From positions 13,462,006 through 13,526,005 of the forward strand of contig CM039506.1 of the NCBI GenBank assembly GCA_022432975.1: 64,000 bases of DNA, given 5' to 3'. The notes below the pieces were generated by a model, which saw nothing but the letters and a program-made list of their open reading frames with translations, had not been told where the DNA came from and ran no database searches. This stretch comes from Begonia masoniana. Taxonomy: Eukaryota > Streptophyta > Magnoliopsida > Cucurbitales > Begoniaceae. Position 1 is the first letter of the stretch. The number at the start of each line of letters is the position of its first letter. Made by a program: the position numbers and the translations under genes. Below, piece by piece: positions 1 through 11,885 of this stretch.

Positions 1-80
1 GCCGTCCCGTGAGGTGGATTGTGAGGTGTCCTTATTCCTGTGAACGAATTAAACGAAAGAGAAAGAGTAAGAGTAAATAA
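1..80 (+). repeat. LTR fragment fused to pol
   Basis: These bases match the internal LTR segment seen at about 30242-30325 and 21435-21515 (the 'GCCGTCCC..GAGGTGGA' motif followed by a GAACGAATTAAAC tract). The match stops near position 80, where the sequence becomes pol coding. The rest of this LTR, the primer binding site, gag and protease are missing, so this is a deletion junction inside the first copy of the element. The window edge hides the upstream part. Confidence 0.75.
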
Positions 81-2982
81 GACTTCCTAGAAGTGTTTCG
101 GAACGATTTACCTGGCTTGCCGCCGGATAGAGAGATAGAGTTTGTTATCGACGTATACCCAGGCGCTGAGCCAGTATCAAAGAATCCGTATAGGTTAGTA
201 CCAAAAGAGCTAAAAGAGCTAAAGAAGCAATTGAAGGAGTTGTTGGAAAAAGGACACCCCAGTTTTTCACCATGGGCCGCACCAGTCCTTTTCATCAAGA
301 AGAAGGACGGATCACTATGTATGTGCATCGATTACAGAGAGTTGAACATATTGATTGTCAAGAACAAGTATCAACTGCCAAGGATCGACGACCTATTCGA
401 TCAACTCCAAGGTGTACAAGTTTTCTCAAATATCGACTTGAGATCAGGATATTACCAGTTGAAGGTTAAGTAGGAAGACATTCCTAAGACTGCTTTCCGA
501 ACCAGATGCGGGCATTACGAGTTCTTAGTAATGTCTTTCGGATTGACAAATGCTCCAGTAGCCTTCATGGATATGATGAATAGAGTATTTCATGAATATC
601 CCGATAAATTTGTCATAGTTTTTATCGATGATATTTGGGTTTATTCCCGCACTAAGGGCGAACACGTGGAGCACCTGAAGTTCGTATTGGAAACTTTGAA
701 GCAACATCAACTTTATGCAAAGTTTTCTAGTGTGAGTTCTGGTTGGATAGAATACACTTTCTAGGTCACGTTGTTTCTGGTGATGGTATATCTGTAGACC
801 CAACGAAGATTCAAACAGTGACGGAGTGGCCGTAACCAAGGAATGTTATCGAAATTCAGAGTTTTCTGGGTTTAACAGGTTATTATAGGAAATCCATTGA
901 AGATTTCTCGAAGATTGCAACACCTCTAACCCGGTTAACAAGAAAGAATGTGAAGTATTTATAGTTGGAAGATTGTGAGAATAGTTTTCAGACCTTGAAG
1001 CAACAGTTGACTACTACTTCGTTATTAACGCTTCTAGTTGAGGATGAGAATTTTAGTGTTTATTGAAATGCTTCCAGATTTGGATTGGGATGTGTTTTAA
1101 TGCAAAGTGGGAAAGTAATTGCCTATGCTTCAAGGCAATTGAAAACTTATGAGCAAAATTATCCTACCCATGATTTGGAGTTAGTAGCGATGTGTTTGCA
1201 CTAAAAATATGGAGGCATTACTTGTATGGACAATCGTGTGAAATATTTTCAGGTCACAAAAGTCTTAAATATATTTTCACTCAAAAGGAGTTAAACATGA
1301 GACAACGGTGATGGTTAGAGTTTGTGAAAGACTATGACTTTGAAATCAAATACCACCCCAGTAAAGCGAATGCAGTGGCAGACGCATTGAGTAGAGTGAC
1401 CGCTACTGTTTCAGCCATGATACCAGCAATGGCATCAGCCTTGTGTACAGAAATCCAGAATTTTGGTATGGAGGTAGTTTCAGATTGAGCAGTAGTAGTA
1501 CTCTCTGCCTTATCTTTAAAGTCAACTATTCTGGATAAAATCCAAGAAGCTCAGAATGATTATTTTGTATACAACGAGTTCAAACTAAGCATGGTTTCTG
1601 ATGATGGATCTGAGTTCAGTTATTCGGACGATGGAATCCTGAAGTTTCGAAATAGATGGTACGTTCCGAATAATGAGGAGCTTCAGAAGGAGATCTTATC
1701 TGAAGCCTACTCTTTTAAGTTTTCTGTGCATCCAAGAAGCACGAAGATGTATAAGGATTTAAAGATGCACTTTTGGTGGCCCAACATGAAGAGAGAAGTG
1801 GCAAAGTATGTAAAGACATGCTTAGTCTGTCAGCAAGTCAAAGTAGAACACCAAAGACAAGCTGGAAAATTACATCTTTTGCAAATTTCAGAGTGGAAAT
1901 GAGAGCAAATCTCCATGGATTTTGTTGTCGGACTACCAAAGACTGCAAAGGGCTATGATGGAATATTGTTGACTGTGGACCGACTGACCAAATCGGCCTA
2001 TTTTCTACCAGTGAAAATGACTTATTCAATGGATCAAATCACGGAGCTGTTCATTTAGGAGATTTGCATGGAGTTTTAACTTCGATTCTATCGGACCGAG
2101 ATCCTAGATTCAAGTCAAAGTTCTGGAAAAGCCTGCACAAAACTATGGGAACGTAGTTGAACTTCAGTACGACATTTCATCCTCAGACCGATGGACAATC
2201 TGAAAGTAATATCTAGACATTGAAGGATATGCTTTAAGCTTGTCTACTGGAGTTTTATGGTTCATGGAGCAAATACCTACCGTTAGTGGAGTTTTCTTAT
2301 AATAACAGTTATAAGATCACGATAAGTATGGCTCCTTATGAGTCTCTATATGGAAGAAAATGCAGATCTCCCTTGTCTTGGGACGAAGTTGGCAAATCAC
2401 GATTGACAGGTCCAGATATTGTGCAACATACAGTAGAAAAAGTTGCATTTATCAGACAACGGATCTTAACGGCGCAAAGCCGGCAAAAGAGCTATGCAGA
2501 CCGTAGGCGAAGGGAGTTTGAAGTGGATGATAAAGTTTTCCTTAAGATTTCGCTAATCAAGGGAGTATTGAGGTTCGGTAAGAGGGGCAAATTAAGTCCA
2601 AGGTATGTCGGCCCCTTTCCTATTGCCAGGCGGATTGGAAAAGCAGTCTATCAGTTGCAATTGCCTGCTTCTATGGATGGGATTCATAATGTATTTCACA
2701 TGTCCATGTTGAAGAAATGCATGCGTGATCCTTCTCATGTCATGGATCAACAGGATGTCGAAATTCAGCCAACGCTGGCGTATGAGGAGAAACCAGTGCG
2801 TATTCTCGATTATGTTGTGAAGGTATTGCGTAACACGGAAATTCCACTTGTGATGGTCATGTGGCACAACCATAACATGGAAGAGCCAACCTGGGAACGA
2901 CAACAAGACATGATGAGCCGGTATACGGAGCTATTTGGCTAAACAAATTTTGGGGATAAAATTTTATTTAAGGAAGGTGGAT
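81..2982 (+). pseudogene. Decayed Ty3/gypsy pol, chromodomain type (copy 1)
   Basis: Remains of a polyprotein in the order reverse transcriptase (about 81-960), RNase H (about 961-1460), integrase (about 1600-2600) and chromodomain (about 2700-2942). Visible motifs: the RT core as FIDDIWVYS (canonical is DD followed by L-V-Y-S), integrase zinc-binding region with HP and CLVCQQ, MDFVVGLP with the first catalytic Asp, GRKCRSPL, and a C-terminal chromodomain with VMWHNHNMEEPTWE ending at the stop at 2940. The frame is broken by many stops and shifts, for example after residues encoded at 470, 1230, 1490 and 2055. The first His of the integrase zinc finger reads Tyr. Compared with the better second copy (25040-28870) it aligns throughout. 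It is non-functional. The chromodomain and the LTR size suggest the Tekay/Del-like lineage, by inference. Confidence 0.9.
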
Positions 2983-3190
2983 TGTAGCACCCGAAGAATT
3001 TATCGGCTCAATTATAATGAGTACTTGGCGATTTACAATTTGATCAGAAATGGTGAATGTTGGATTAAAAGGAGAGTGAAAGACTGTGATATATTGATTG
3101 TTAAAATCAATTAAATGGAAAAGAAATAAATTGGTGTATAAGTAAATGGAATAAATAAAATAAAAGAAAAAGGAGAAAGAGAAGAGCTTC
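2983..3190 (+). repeat. Middle LTR, 5' part (split by nested element)
   Basis: Begins TGTAGCACCCGAAG right after a purine-rich tract (AAGGAAGGTGGAT). It matches the start of the 3' LTR at 28918 until AAGAGCTTC at 3190. The match resumes at 20258 with GCTTCCACGTAAAAG, which aligns to 29126. The LTR was therefore cut by the insertion of 3191-20257. Confidence 0.9.
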
Positions 3191-4715
3191 TGACATTGTG
3201 GCCCTTAGAAAAGGGGCCGTGTATAACCACAAATAGACACAAGTGCTCAGGTGAAAATGTGATGTGCAAAACCGAAAAAGAAAGGTAAAAAGTGGAGAAA
3301 ATGATGCAATAAAAATATGAAGAGTGAGGTATGTGATTTATGGCTGAGAATGAAGGTGAATGTATTGCATGAAATGATAAAGAAAAGGATGACAATTAAT
3401 GAGGTGCTCGGTGGTGGTGAAGTGTGCAAAACCGAAATGAAAATAGAGATGAAGGAGATGAAGAAAATGCAAGCAAAAATTAAACTGAAGTTTGTGAGGT
3501 GATGGCTGAATATGAAGATGTAAATTAAGCATAAAAATGAAGGAAAAGATGGAATACCCTTGGCAGACCCAGGAGCTATTTTACGTGTGCTCTTGGGTGC
3601 ATGTTTTTCCAGAGAAAAATGACTACCGTAGGCCTAGGTTTTCTTCCTCGAACCTTAAACTCTCAAGAGAGAAAAAGGTGAGGGAAAGCTAAGAGTTCAC
3701 CTAGCAACTCGAGGGCTAGGGAAACAATGGAGGATCGCTCCACTCGATTAGAAAATCGAGGAATAATCGAAGGTCTTCTAACACATCGGTTAAGGAAAGA
3801 GAATTCTCATAAAAATGGCCAAAGTTGTTTACAAACACCAATGCTATGCTTAAATAGAAAATCCTAGGGTGGATGATTAGGGTTTGACAAAAATTGAAGA
3901 TTAAATTGGATCCCTTGGATGGAAGCTAATCGGCGGCCAAGATGTCAAGCCGTGCGCGCGCCAATCGGGTGGACCAGGTGTAGCCGAGCGCGCCAATCAG
4001 CGGCTATGGCGCTGGATCCGTGTGTGCGCCCATCGACGCGCATTGATCGAACGAGCCAGGAGCTGCTCCATCATGCGCCATCCAACGGCCAGGATGCCAT
4101 CCACGTGTGCCTCATTCGATGGCTGGAGGCTTGCCCGCGCACCTACTCGATGCCAGCGATGTTGCCCACGCGCGCCAGATCGACGACCAATATTGAAGCC
4201 GCGCCAAATCTTGATTAATGGTTGAAACTTTTCCAACTTTTTGATCCTTGTTGCCACTAACATTTGTACCTGCAAATTTCATACCTTAAGTGTGGGCTCT
4301 TTTTTTGGGCTGAGGCTTCATTTAGGTCCACTTTGTTGAAGGCTTTTCTCATTTGATGGCCAAGTCTTCAACCCATCATCCACCATCATACATCTAATCC
4401 TAATCAACAATCTAATGCATGATGCAATTATAATTAGTTCATACAAAAAGGCTAGAGTTTGCCAAATAAGTTCAAAAAAAAAAATTACAAAATTTGAGGG
4501 CTAGGAAAACAAATTCTCATTGGGCACTAGATGCTTCCACTTGAATGCTCCAAGTGAGGAGGTGTACTGGCTGATCCTTATCTTTTGCATTGGGCTCCTA
4601 AGTGAAGTCCACTATAGGATCTAGGCTTGCAAGAAAAGTAAACTCATCAGTAAAATTGTTAAGTAAATTATGGGCCATAGTTTGAGATCTTGTGATGGGC
4701 CTCCTTGGCATGTCA
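3191..4715 (-). repeat. 3' LTR of element B
   Basis: 1525 bp, aligned along its length with 18716-20257 (shared TGTATAACC..ACAAATAGACAC, the GC-rich block near 3920-4210 and the end CTTGGCATGTCA). The two LTRs differ at many scattered positions, so the insertion is not recent. The last codons of pol lie inside it (4598-4715). Confidence 0.92.
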
Positions 4716-4978
4716 TCCCCTCCGGGTGGCTGAGGATTTGACCTCAAATCCATTGATTCAGTCTCCTCTTCACGTCCAAATTCTCCAATATAAGGGGACA
4801 AATCTTGAACATTAAAGGTGGATGACACCTCATACTTGCCAGGTAATTCTAATTTATAAGCATTATTATTTATTCGCTCTAATATTTTGAAAAGACCTTT
4901 AGCTCTAGGTAGGAGTTTGGAGCGTCTCTTGGCTGGAAATCGTTCTTTACGGAGGTGTAACCACAACAAATCTCCCAC
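4598..4978 (-). pseudogene. Element B integrase C-terminus running into the LTR
   Basis: Encodes the end of integrase (a segment starting MGDLLWLHLRKERFP, with NAYKLELPG and STFNVQDLSPY motifs), then an acidic linker and a tail with PRRPITRSQT that is encoded by the LTR itself. The reading frame ends at 4598, about 118 bases inside the LTR. The right LTR (20029-20298) preserves the same tail reading. This stretch is open, but upstream pol is broken. The tail has the position of the CR motif of CRM elements; whether it is homologous needs alignment. Confidence 0.8.
4716..4724 (-). other. Polypurine tract of element B
   Basis: Reverse complement reads GGAGGGGA next to the LTR start TGACATGCC, the expected place for plus-strand priming. 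Confidence 0.7.
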
Positions 4979-4990
4979 GTTGAAGATTAC

Positions 4991-7887
4991 TTATTTATGT
5001 CCTTTATTGGCATGCTTAGCATAATTGGCATTATTTCTCTCTATAGTTTGGTGAATCTTTTCATGCAATTTCTTAATTTGCTCTGCTTTATTCGCCCCTG
5101 AAAGGTTTACAAGGTCCTTGGTAGGAATGAGAATAAGGTCCAATGGTGAGTGCGGATTAAATCCATAGGCTACCTCAAAGGGCATTTGCTGGGTGGTAGA
5201 ATGAAGGCTTCTGTTGTAACATAATTCAATTTAGGGTAGCACTATGTCCCAATTGGTTAAATTTTTACCCACTACATTGCGAAGAAGGGTACCCAAGGTC
5301 CTATTAACCACTGCCGTTTGACCGTCCGTTTGGGGATGGAATGAAGTACTAAAACATAACTTGGTCCCTAATTTCTTACATAAGGTCTTTCAAAAAGTGC
5401 TTAAAAACTTGGTATCACGATCAGACACAATTGATTGAGGCACTCCATGGAGTCTAACTATTTCCTTGAAGAATAGGTCGGCTATAGCAGCAAAGTTATC
5501 AGTTTTGTTACAAGCGATAAAATGCGCTATTTTGGAGAATCGGTCCACGACGACCAACATAAAGTCCTTATTGCGGCCAGTCCGTGGTAACCTTAGGACG
5601 AAGTTCATGCTAATTTTTATCCAAGGATGAGTAGGAACTGGTAAGGGAAGGTATAGTCCTTGGGATAGAACTTTACTTTTGGCCTTTTTACAAATAATAC
5701 ACTGCTCAGTGGAGTGGTGCACATCTTTCATCATATGTGGCCAATAGCATCATTCTTTCAACAGCTCAAGGGTCTTCTTTTCTCCAAAATGTCCGGACAA
5801 TCCTCCACTATGGGCTTCCTTGATAAGGCATTGTCTCAGACTATAATCGGGTATGCACAATTTACCTACTTTCATAAAAAATTCATCAATAATATTATAT
5901 CCTCCCTCTGCCTTGTCTTGGCAATTTTGGTAAGGCATCCCAAAGTCTTTGTCAGATTCATACATATTCTTTATCCACTCAAATCTGAAGAATCTAACGC
6001 TTAGTTCCGTCAAGAGGATTCTTTTACGTGATAGAGCATCGACAACAGTGTTATCAGATCCTTTTAAATACTTCAAAATGTATGGAAATCTTTCCAAGAA
6101 TTCCACTCATTTCGCGTATCTCTTATTTAGTTTGTGCTGACTCTTAATGTGTTTAAGGGATTGATGGTTAGAATGGATCACAAACTCTTTGGATAGAAGG
6201 TAATGTTGTCAGTTCTCAATGGCTCGAATAACGGCATAGAATTCCTTATCATAAGTGGAGTAATTAAGTGCAGCTCCTTTAAGCTTCTCACTGAAATATG
6301 CAAGAGGTTTGCCTTCTTACATCAATACAGCTCCAATGCCAGAGGCGTCACTCTTGATTTCAAACACTTTTTTGAAATCAGGCAGTGCCAATACCGGGGA
6401 TTGACAAAGTTTCTCCTTAATAAGGTCGAAGCTATTTTGACATGCGGGAGTCCAAACAAAATCAACTCCTTTCTTCGTGAGGTCGGTAATGGGAGCGACT
6501 AATGAACTGAAGTCTTTAATAAACCTCCTATAAAAAGAAGGTAATCCGTGAAAACTACGAACTTCAGTTATACTATTGAGTGTGGGTCACTCCTTAATGG
6601 CCTTAACCTTGTCCTCATCAGCTTGTAAGCCATCTATCTGAGATTATAAAACCCAAGAAATAAACATTTTCTTGGCCGAATGAGCATTTACTCAAATTTC
6701 CAAACAATTTAGCTCTACGGAGAGTTTGAAAAAGCATCCCGAGGTGGTTGACATGTAGTGGAAGGTCGGGGCTGTACACCAAGATGTCATCGAAGTAAAC
6801 GACAACAAACTTTCCTAGGAAATCCTTGAGAACATGGTGCATCAACCTCATGCAGGAGTCCAAATGGCATAACCATCCACTCAAACAATCCGTACTTGGT
6901 CTTGAAGGCGGTTTTCCTTTCATCACCCTCTTTCATACGAATTTGGTGATAACCACTCTTCAAATCTACTTTGGAAAATATGGATGCTCCACTTAATTCA
7001 TCCAAAATGTCTTCGAGCCTAGGAATCGAGAATCTATACTTGATAGTGATTTGATTGATAGCGCGACTATCAACGCACATCCTCATTGTGCCATCTTTCT
7101 TGGGTACTAACAACGTAGGTACGGCACAATGACTCATCGATTCTCTAATGTAACCCTTTCCTAACAACTCTTGGACTTATTCTTGTAATTATTTGGCCTC
7201 TTCAGGTCTCATCCTATAGGCCAATCTATTTGGTAACATGGCTCTAGGCTGGAGGTCAATTTGGTGCTCAATTCTACGAATTAGTGGTAAGCCAGGTGGC
7301 AATTCCTCAGGAAAGACGTCTTGATAAGATTTAACCAAATTTTGGACTAATTGAGGTATCTCTCCAAGCTCCATAACGCGGTCTCTAAACAAAACTAAGA
7401 TCAACGTCTCTCCCTTGGTGACAGCAGCTCTTAATCCTCGTTTTGATAAGAAAAGATTTTCCTTGATCTTCTCTTCTTTTCTCATTGCATCGTCATGTGC
7501 CACTTGCTTGGGGGTCATGGGTAATAAATTGATTGTTCTACTACCAAATTTTAAGCTATAGTTATTGAGGAAACCGTCATAATGCACCCTACGATCATAT
7601 AACCATGGTCGTCCTAATAAGAGATGACTGGCATTCATCGAAACGACATCGCAAAGAACCGAATCTTTATATTTACCAATAGTGAAATTTACGGTTACTT
7701 GCTTGGTCACTTTAATGTCATCTATATCGTCTAACTATCTCAATTTATAAGGTTTATGGTGGTTAGTTGTTTCTAATCCAAGTTTACTTACCATATCTTG
7801 GGAAGCTACGTTGACGCAACTTCCACCATCAATAATGATCGAGCAAACTTTATCTTTGACTGCGCAACGACTTTGAAAAATATTCTC
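4991..7887 (-). pseudogene. Element B pol: protease, RT, RNase H, integrase (broken)
   Basis: Read from high to low coordinates. The protease region has IIDGGSCVNVAS (about 7810-7870) where the Asp-Gly-Gly replaces the usual D-S/T-G, then SHLLLGRPWLYDR. RT follows with [14 protein letters not shown] and [12 protein letters not shown], then a frame break near 6860, then [11 protein letters not shown]. RNase H is degraded (about 5990-6600). The RNase H end GSDNTVVDALSRKR lies near 6040. Integrase zinc-finger parts are HSGGLSGHF and CIICKKAKS. The first integrase catalytic position, normally Asp in S-M-D-F-V, reads Asn ([10 protein letters not shown]), while IVSDRD keeps the second. Stops and frame shifts break it into at least six pieces. 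Confidence 0.88.
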
Positions 7888-9082
7888 TCATTGACAGTAC
7901 TCCTTTACGTTCTTAGACATCAAGGCTCTTCTTATAAACATCAAAAGGGGTCCTTCTTGAGCCGTGCAATCATATGATTCATGTTCACTTTCTTCTTCTA
8001 CCTCTTCTTCTTCTTTATCGAGGTATTGTCCCTCATCATTTTCACTTTTCCATTCTCTCGTCGATTCCTTGATTACCATCACTCGACGGTTAGAGCATTC
8101 ATTAGTGTAATGACCTTTGCCTAGACATTTATAGCATTGAACATCACGTGCTCTTTGTCTTTTGGATGGGTTTGCTTGGTTCTTGTCCATTGGAAGGGGT
8201 TTGTTATGTTTGATTGGTGCTTTCGGAGGCCAATTACGGTTAATTGGTCTTTTCTCTTCATTTTTCCATGGAGGCGTTGGTTTGTCTTGGTCCGAATGTC
8301 TAGGTGAAAATTTACTAGGAAAATTGGTCTTTCGTTTTCTCTTCAATTGTCTTTCCACCGCAAGGGCTAGTTGAATGACCATGTCAATGGCCTCCAATTG
8401 TTACATTTCAACCGCATTGCCTATATCGCGATTCAATCCATGAATAAACCTCGCGATGAGTTTCTCCTCAGGCTCCTCAATAGCACATCGCATATTGAGT
8501 GTCTCAAATTCAATGAGGTATTCATCTACAGTGAGGCTATTTTGTCTTAAATTGTAGAGTTGATGAAAGAGTTCGTGTTTGTAGTGTCGTGGAATGAACC
8601 TCTTGTGCATTAATTCTTTCATGGAGTTCCACGTGGAGACGGGATATTCTATAGTCCTCATACATTGAGCTCTAAGGTTGGACCACCATAGTGCTGCATG
8701 GCCGATGAGTTCTAGTGAGGTGAGTTGAATCTTTACTCTCTTAGAGTAATCATGACAACCAAAAACTCGTTCGACCTTATCTACCAAATCCAAAAATGTA
8801 TGTCGGTCACACGTTCCATTGAAAGGTGGTATGGTGATCTTAACATTGCGGAGGTCATCGTTGTTGTTACGACGATTTGGGCGATATTGCTCTTCATCAT
8901 CTCTGGCCCAATCCTCACCCTCCGAGTCATAATAACAGGGTCTTCTTTTTTGGGGCTCGGCCTATTCATCTTCCTCTAAGGGTCTTTGGATAGGTGTTCT
9001 ACGTCTAGGACGTTTGGTTCTAATCTTTGAGGAGGTTTTATGTGAAGGGTCTCTTTCATTAGTCTCTCTTCGGGGATGGTTT
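7888..9082 (-). pseudogene. Element B gag, main part
   Basis: Capsid-like region (8401-8793: MDLVDKVERVFGCHDYSK, ALWWSNL, FIPRHYKHELFHQLYNLRQ), then a basic linker and a CCHC zinc knuckle CYKCLGKGHYTNEC near 8100-8140, then an acidic Glu-rich tail. A stop splits the capsid and knuckle parts at about 8400. The N-terminal gag lies beyond the nested insertion, at 17385-17605. Gag forms the virus-like particle; the knuckle binds element RNA. Confidence 0.85.
9078..9082. other. Target-site duplication GGTTT (left)
   Basis: Paired with GGTTT at 17380-17384. It brackets the 9083-17379 insertion within gag of element B; removing one copy and the insert rejoins gag. Confidence 0.85.
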
Positions 9083-9471
9083 TGTAACGCCCCGAAAACC
9101 CACCCAGGTTCGCGGTGCGCACAGAGACTACCCTGGTCTAAGCGACTCTCTCTTTAGTACTATCTCATTCACGTGAACTGATTTCCTTAATCCGCTACAT
9201 GCTCCTAATCCCAATTTGTTGGGCACCAAGGCGTCCTCCCCAAAATTTCGGCAGAGTGACGCCTGAAAATATGGCCCCCAAAATGCTAAGTACCTACACA
9301 ACACCAATCCAGAATATCCCAATCCCATCTAACCAATCTACGAACTCTCCAAACAATCGTCGTAACAGAACAAAAATGCTATCGACCAAAATAAAGAAAG
9401 TCCACGATATAGAGTGACATATCACCCCATAACTACATACAACTAATAATCAACGCTCAAAAAAAAAAACA

Positions 9472-10188
9472 AAATAAATCCTAAACTCTATCATCACTAT
9501 GCCACAGCTCCATGGGTCAGGTCGCCCCAACACTATCATCAGCCGGGGCCCTGGTCGCACAACACCAACCACGCATCTACTCCTGAGTAGGCTCTCGATA
9601 CTCACCCTCCTCCAGTGCGGCACCTACACCACAGAACACACGGTAAGCTCAAAGCTTAGCAAATAGAGTGCTGAAAGTAAATATGAAGTATGAAAATCAG
9701 TTATGCAGTCCTAACACATGTACGTCTCTACACACGTTGTCATCATCTCACTGCATCGCATCTCACCGACTCGAAATGCAACCGCACCGGGCAGTCAGTC
9801 AGTTCACCGCACTGTTTACCAGCACGTCTACAAATAAATCCTAAACTCTATCATCACTATGCCACAGCTCCATGGGTCAGGTCGCCCCAACACTATCATC
9901 AGCCGGGGCCCTGGTCGCACAACACCAACCACGCATCTACTCCTGAGTAGGCTCTCGATACTCACCCTCCTCCAGTGCGGCACCTACACCACAGAACACA
10001 CGGTAAGCTCAAAGCTTAGCAAATAGAGTGCTGAAAGTAAATATGAAGTATGAAAATCAGTTATGCAGTCCTAACACATGTACGTCTCTACACACGTTGT
10101 CATCATCTCACTGCATCGCATCTCACCGACTCGAAATGCAACCGCACCGGGCAGTCAGTCAGTTCACCGCACTGTTTACCAGCACGTC
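9472..10188. repeat. 357-bp direct tandem duplication, identical copies
   Basis: Positions 9472-9828 and 9832-10188 are identical base for base in my reading, at a fixed offset of 360. They lie in the minus-strand LTR, just before it is interrupted. Identity implies a very young duplication or an assembly artefact. The short open frames inside are unsupported. Confidence 0.95.
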
Positions 10189-10313
10189 ACCATTTTCATT
10201 GTCACCCTCTTATTTAACCTTTATGATTTAAAATTTAATGTTAAGATAAATTATTACAAGTTAAGTAAAACTAGGTTGGGTGGCAGTTTTGTAAATTAAA
10301 ATCGATGGATTTA

Positions 10314-10321
10314 GTATAAAT
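10314..10321 (+). promoter_or_regulatory. Putative LTR TATA box
   Basis: TATAAATA in an AT-rich lead-in, followed about 30 bases later by CT-rich leader-like sequence. Its place in the LTR suits a retroelement promoter. Activity is not shown. Confidence 0.5.
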
Positions 10322-11127
10322 AGGAAATGGAAACCTTAAATCTCATTTTATTGCCACTGTAGCCGACATTCCCTCTCGGCGATTTCTTCTCTTCCAAGTT
10401 CTTGCTCTCGGCTACCAGAACTTTCCCCTGCCGACGACCGGTTTCGAGCTTGCTCTTCTCTGCAAATCCACACCCGAGGTATGAAATGGACAATGTAGTC
10501 ATTCATTAGTAAATAGAGCTCTGTTTTCAGCTCGGCACTGAGTTCGGATATTTTTAGCAGTGGCCGAGTAGCTTTAGACTTTTTAAAATCTGAGAGTAGA
10601 AATGTCATCCCGAATCGATTCTGAGCATTTTAAGTAACCAACTCGGATTTAATCAATGGTAAAACCTGTCCACCTAGTTTCGGATTTCAGACTGCAGTGT
10701 GTCAACAGAGGAATCGGAATGACTTTAGCTATTAGATCCTAGGACGGTTTATGATTAGGACTATTAGGACTTTGTTTTAACTACTGTAATGTACATGTTT
10801 TAGGTGAAGAAGTTTAAAGGAAAGAAGCTCGGATTGCTAAGGAATCCAGGTAAGTGAATGTGTTAAGATTTCCGGCCACTAGGGCCCTACACCGCAAGGG
10901 TATTAGGAAATCACTGAAATGTTAACTTGTTGACTATGATTTGTTATTTCCACGACATGAAGAAGTTGTGTAAGTAAATGTAAAGTTACAGGATGTTCTA
11001 CTTGTCCTTATGGTATGACTTTTCTCTGTGAACCTCATGTCTATGTATTATGCCCACGTTTATGATTAAGTAGAGAATATGAAAAGTAAATGTAACCATA
11101 ATTAAGTGCAGAACGGGGAAAGGACTA

Positions 11128-11284
11128 TGCTATGTATGACTCGCGAATTCTCCCACTGGTGGAGGCCGAGTTAATGATATGTATGGCTCGCGAATTCTCC
11201 CACTGGGGAGGCCGAGTGATGTATCATGATTGCCGCGATAGGCAAATGATTATGTACGACTGCCGCGATAGGCAAATGACTATG
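11128..11284 (+). repeat. Two short tandem repeat pairs in the LTR
   Basis: Two copies of an about 50-bp unit containing CTCGCGAATTCTCCCACTGG, followed by two copies of an about 31-bp unit containing GCCGCGATAGGCAAATGA. They occupy the same LTR zone that holds the 'GTCCCGTGAGGTGGACCGTG' tandem repeats in the LTRs at 21190-21470 and 30065-30280. Confidence 0.8.
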
Positions 11285-11885
11285 TACCCCAGTCTTCCTC
11301 CCTCGTTCCCTGCCTTAATACATGTTATGTAAAGGATAAAGATGAACATGAATGAAGAATGGTTTATGAACTTATGTCCCTTTAAATTGTGTACTCATGT
11401 ATATCTGTCAGCATGCATTCCTTACTAAGCATTAGGCTTATAGTTAAACCTTATGGTGTAGGTGAAGAAGGTTCAGGTGAGGATGTTATGTTCAAAGAGG
11501 ATGCTTAAGGCTGGTTGCTGGAGGATGCTCAAGGTGACAGTGCGGGACTGGAGAGGCGATTTATGACCCTTGGTTAAGACTCTTATGTTACAGTATGTTA
11601 AAGAATATGGTAGTTTAAGTAGGATGAGATTATTTAAAACGTTGAGCTTTGAAACTGTCTAGTGGATCATTGAGTCAGGGAATGATTATATAGATTTATA
11701 AATGGTCAGTTGCTTAAGTCTTCCGCTATATGCATTTTGAATGAGTTGTGTTTTCTTTCTGTTGGAAGGAGTCATTTGATGATTTAGAGTTCTCTACCGT
11801 AAGACGGAAGCTGGAAGAGGTAGTCTTCCGGCTGACGTCATCGGCAAGATGCCGAAGGGTAGATGTTTGTTGGTTTTAGTACGTC

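Larger units (their letters stand above)
10189..11885 (+). repeat. + strand LTR fragment with promoter-like region
   Basis: The orientation is opposite to the flanking LTR. The order of blocks matches other + strand LTRs here: TATA-like box, 5'-leader-like CT-rich DNA, 'GGAATCCAGGTAAGTGAATG' near 10843, GGGCCCTACACC, tandem CGCGA-containing repeats, 'CTAAGCATTAGGCTTATAG' near 11426, and GTGTAGGTGAAGAAGG. The left border at 10189 has no clear TG and no certain target duplication. On the right it runs directly into the 23-bp array. Confidence 0.7.

Noticed and set aside
3919..4275. Open frames on both strands in a GC-rich block
   Set aside because: They lie in the element B LTR; the other LTR copy (19521-19808) has the frames broken differently, so they are not conserved.
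9690..10299. Two near-identical short + strand frames
   Set aside because: They are the same chance frame read from the 357-bp duplicated LTR segment.
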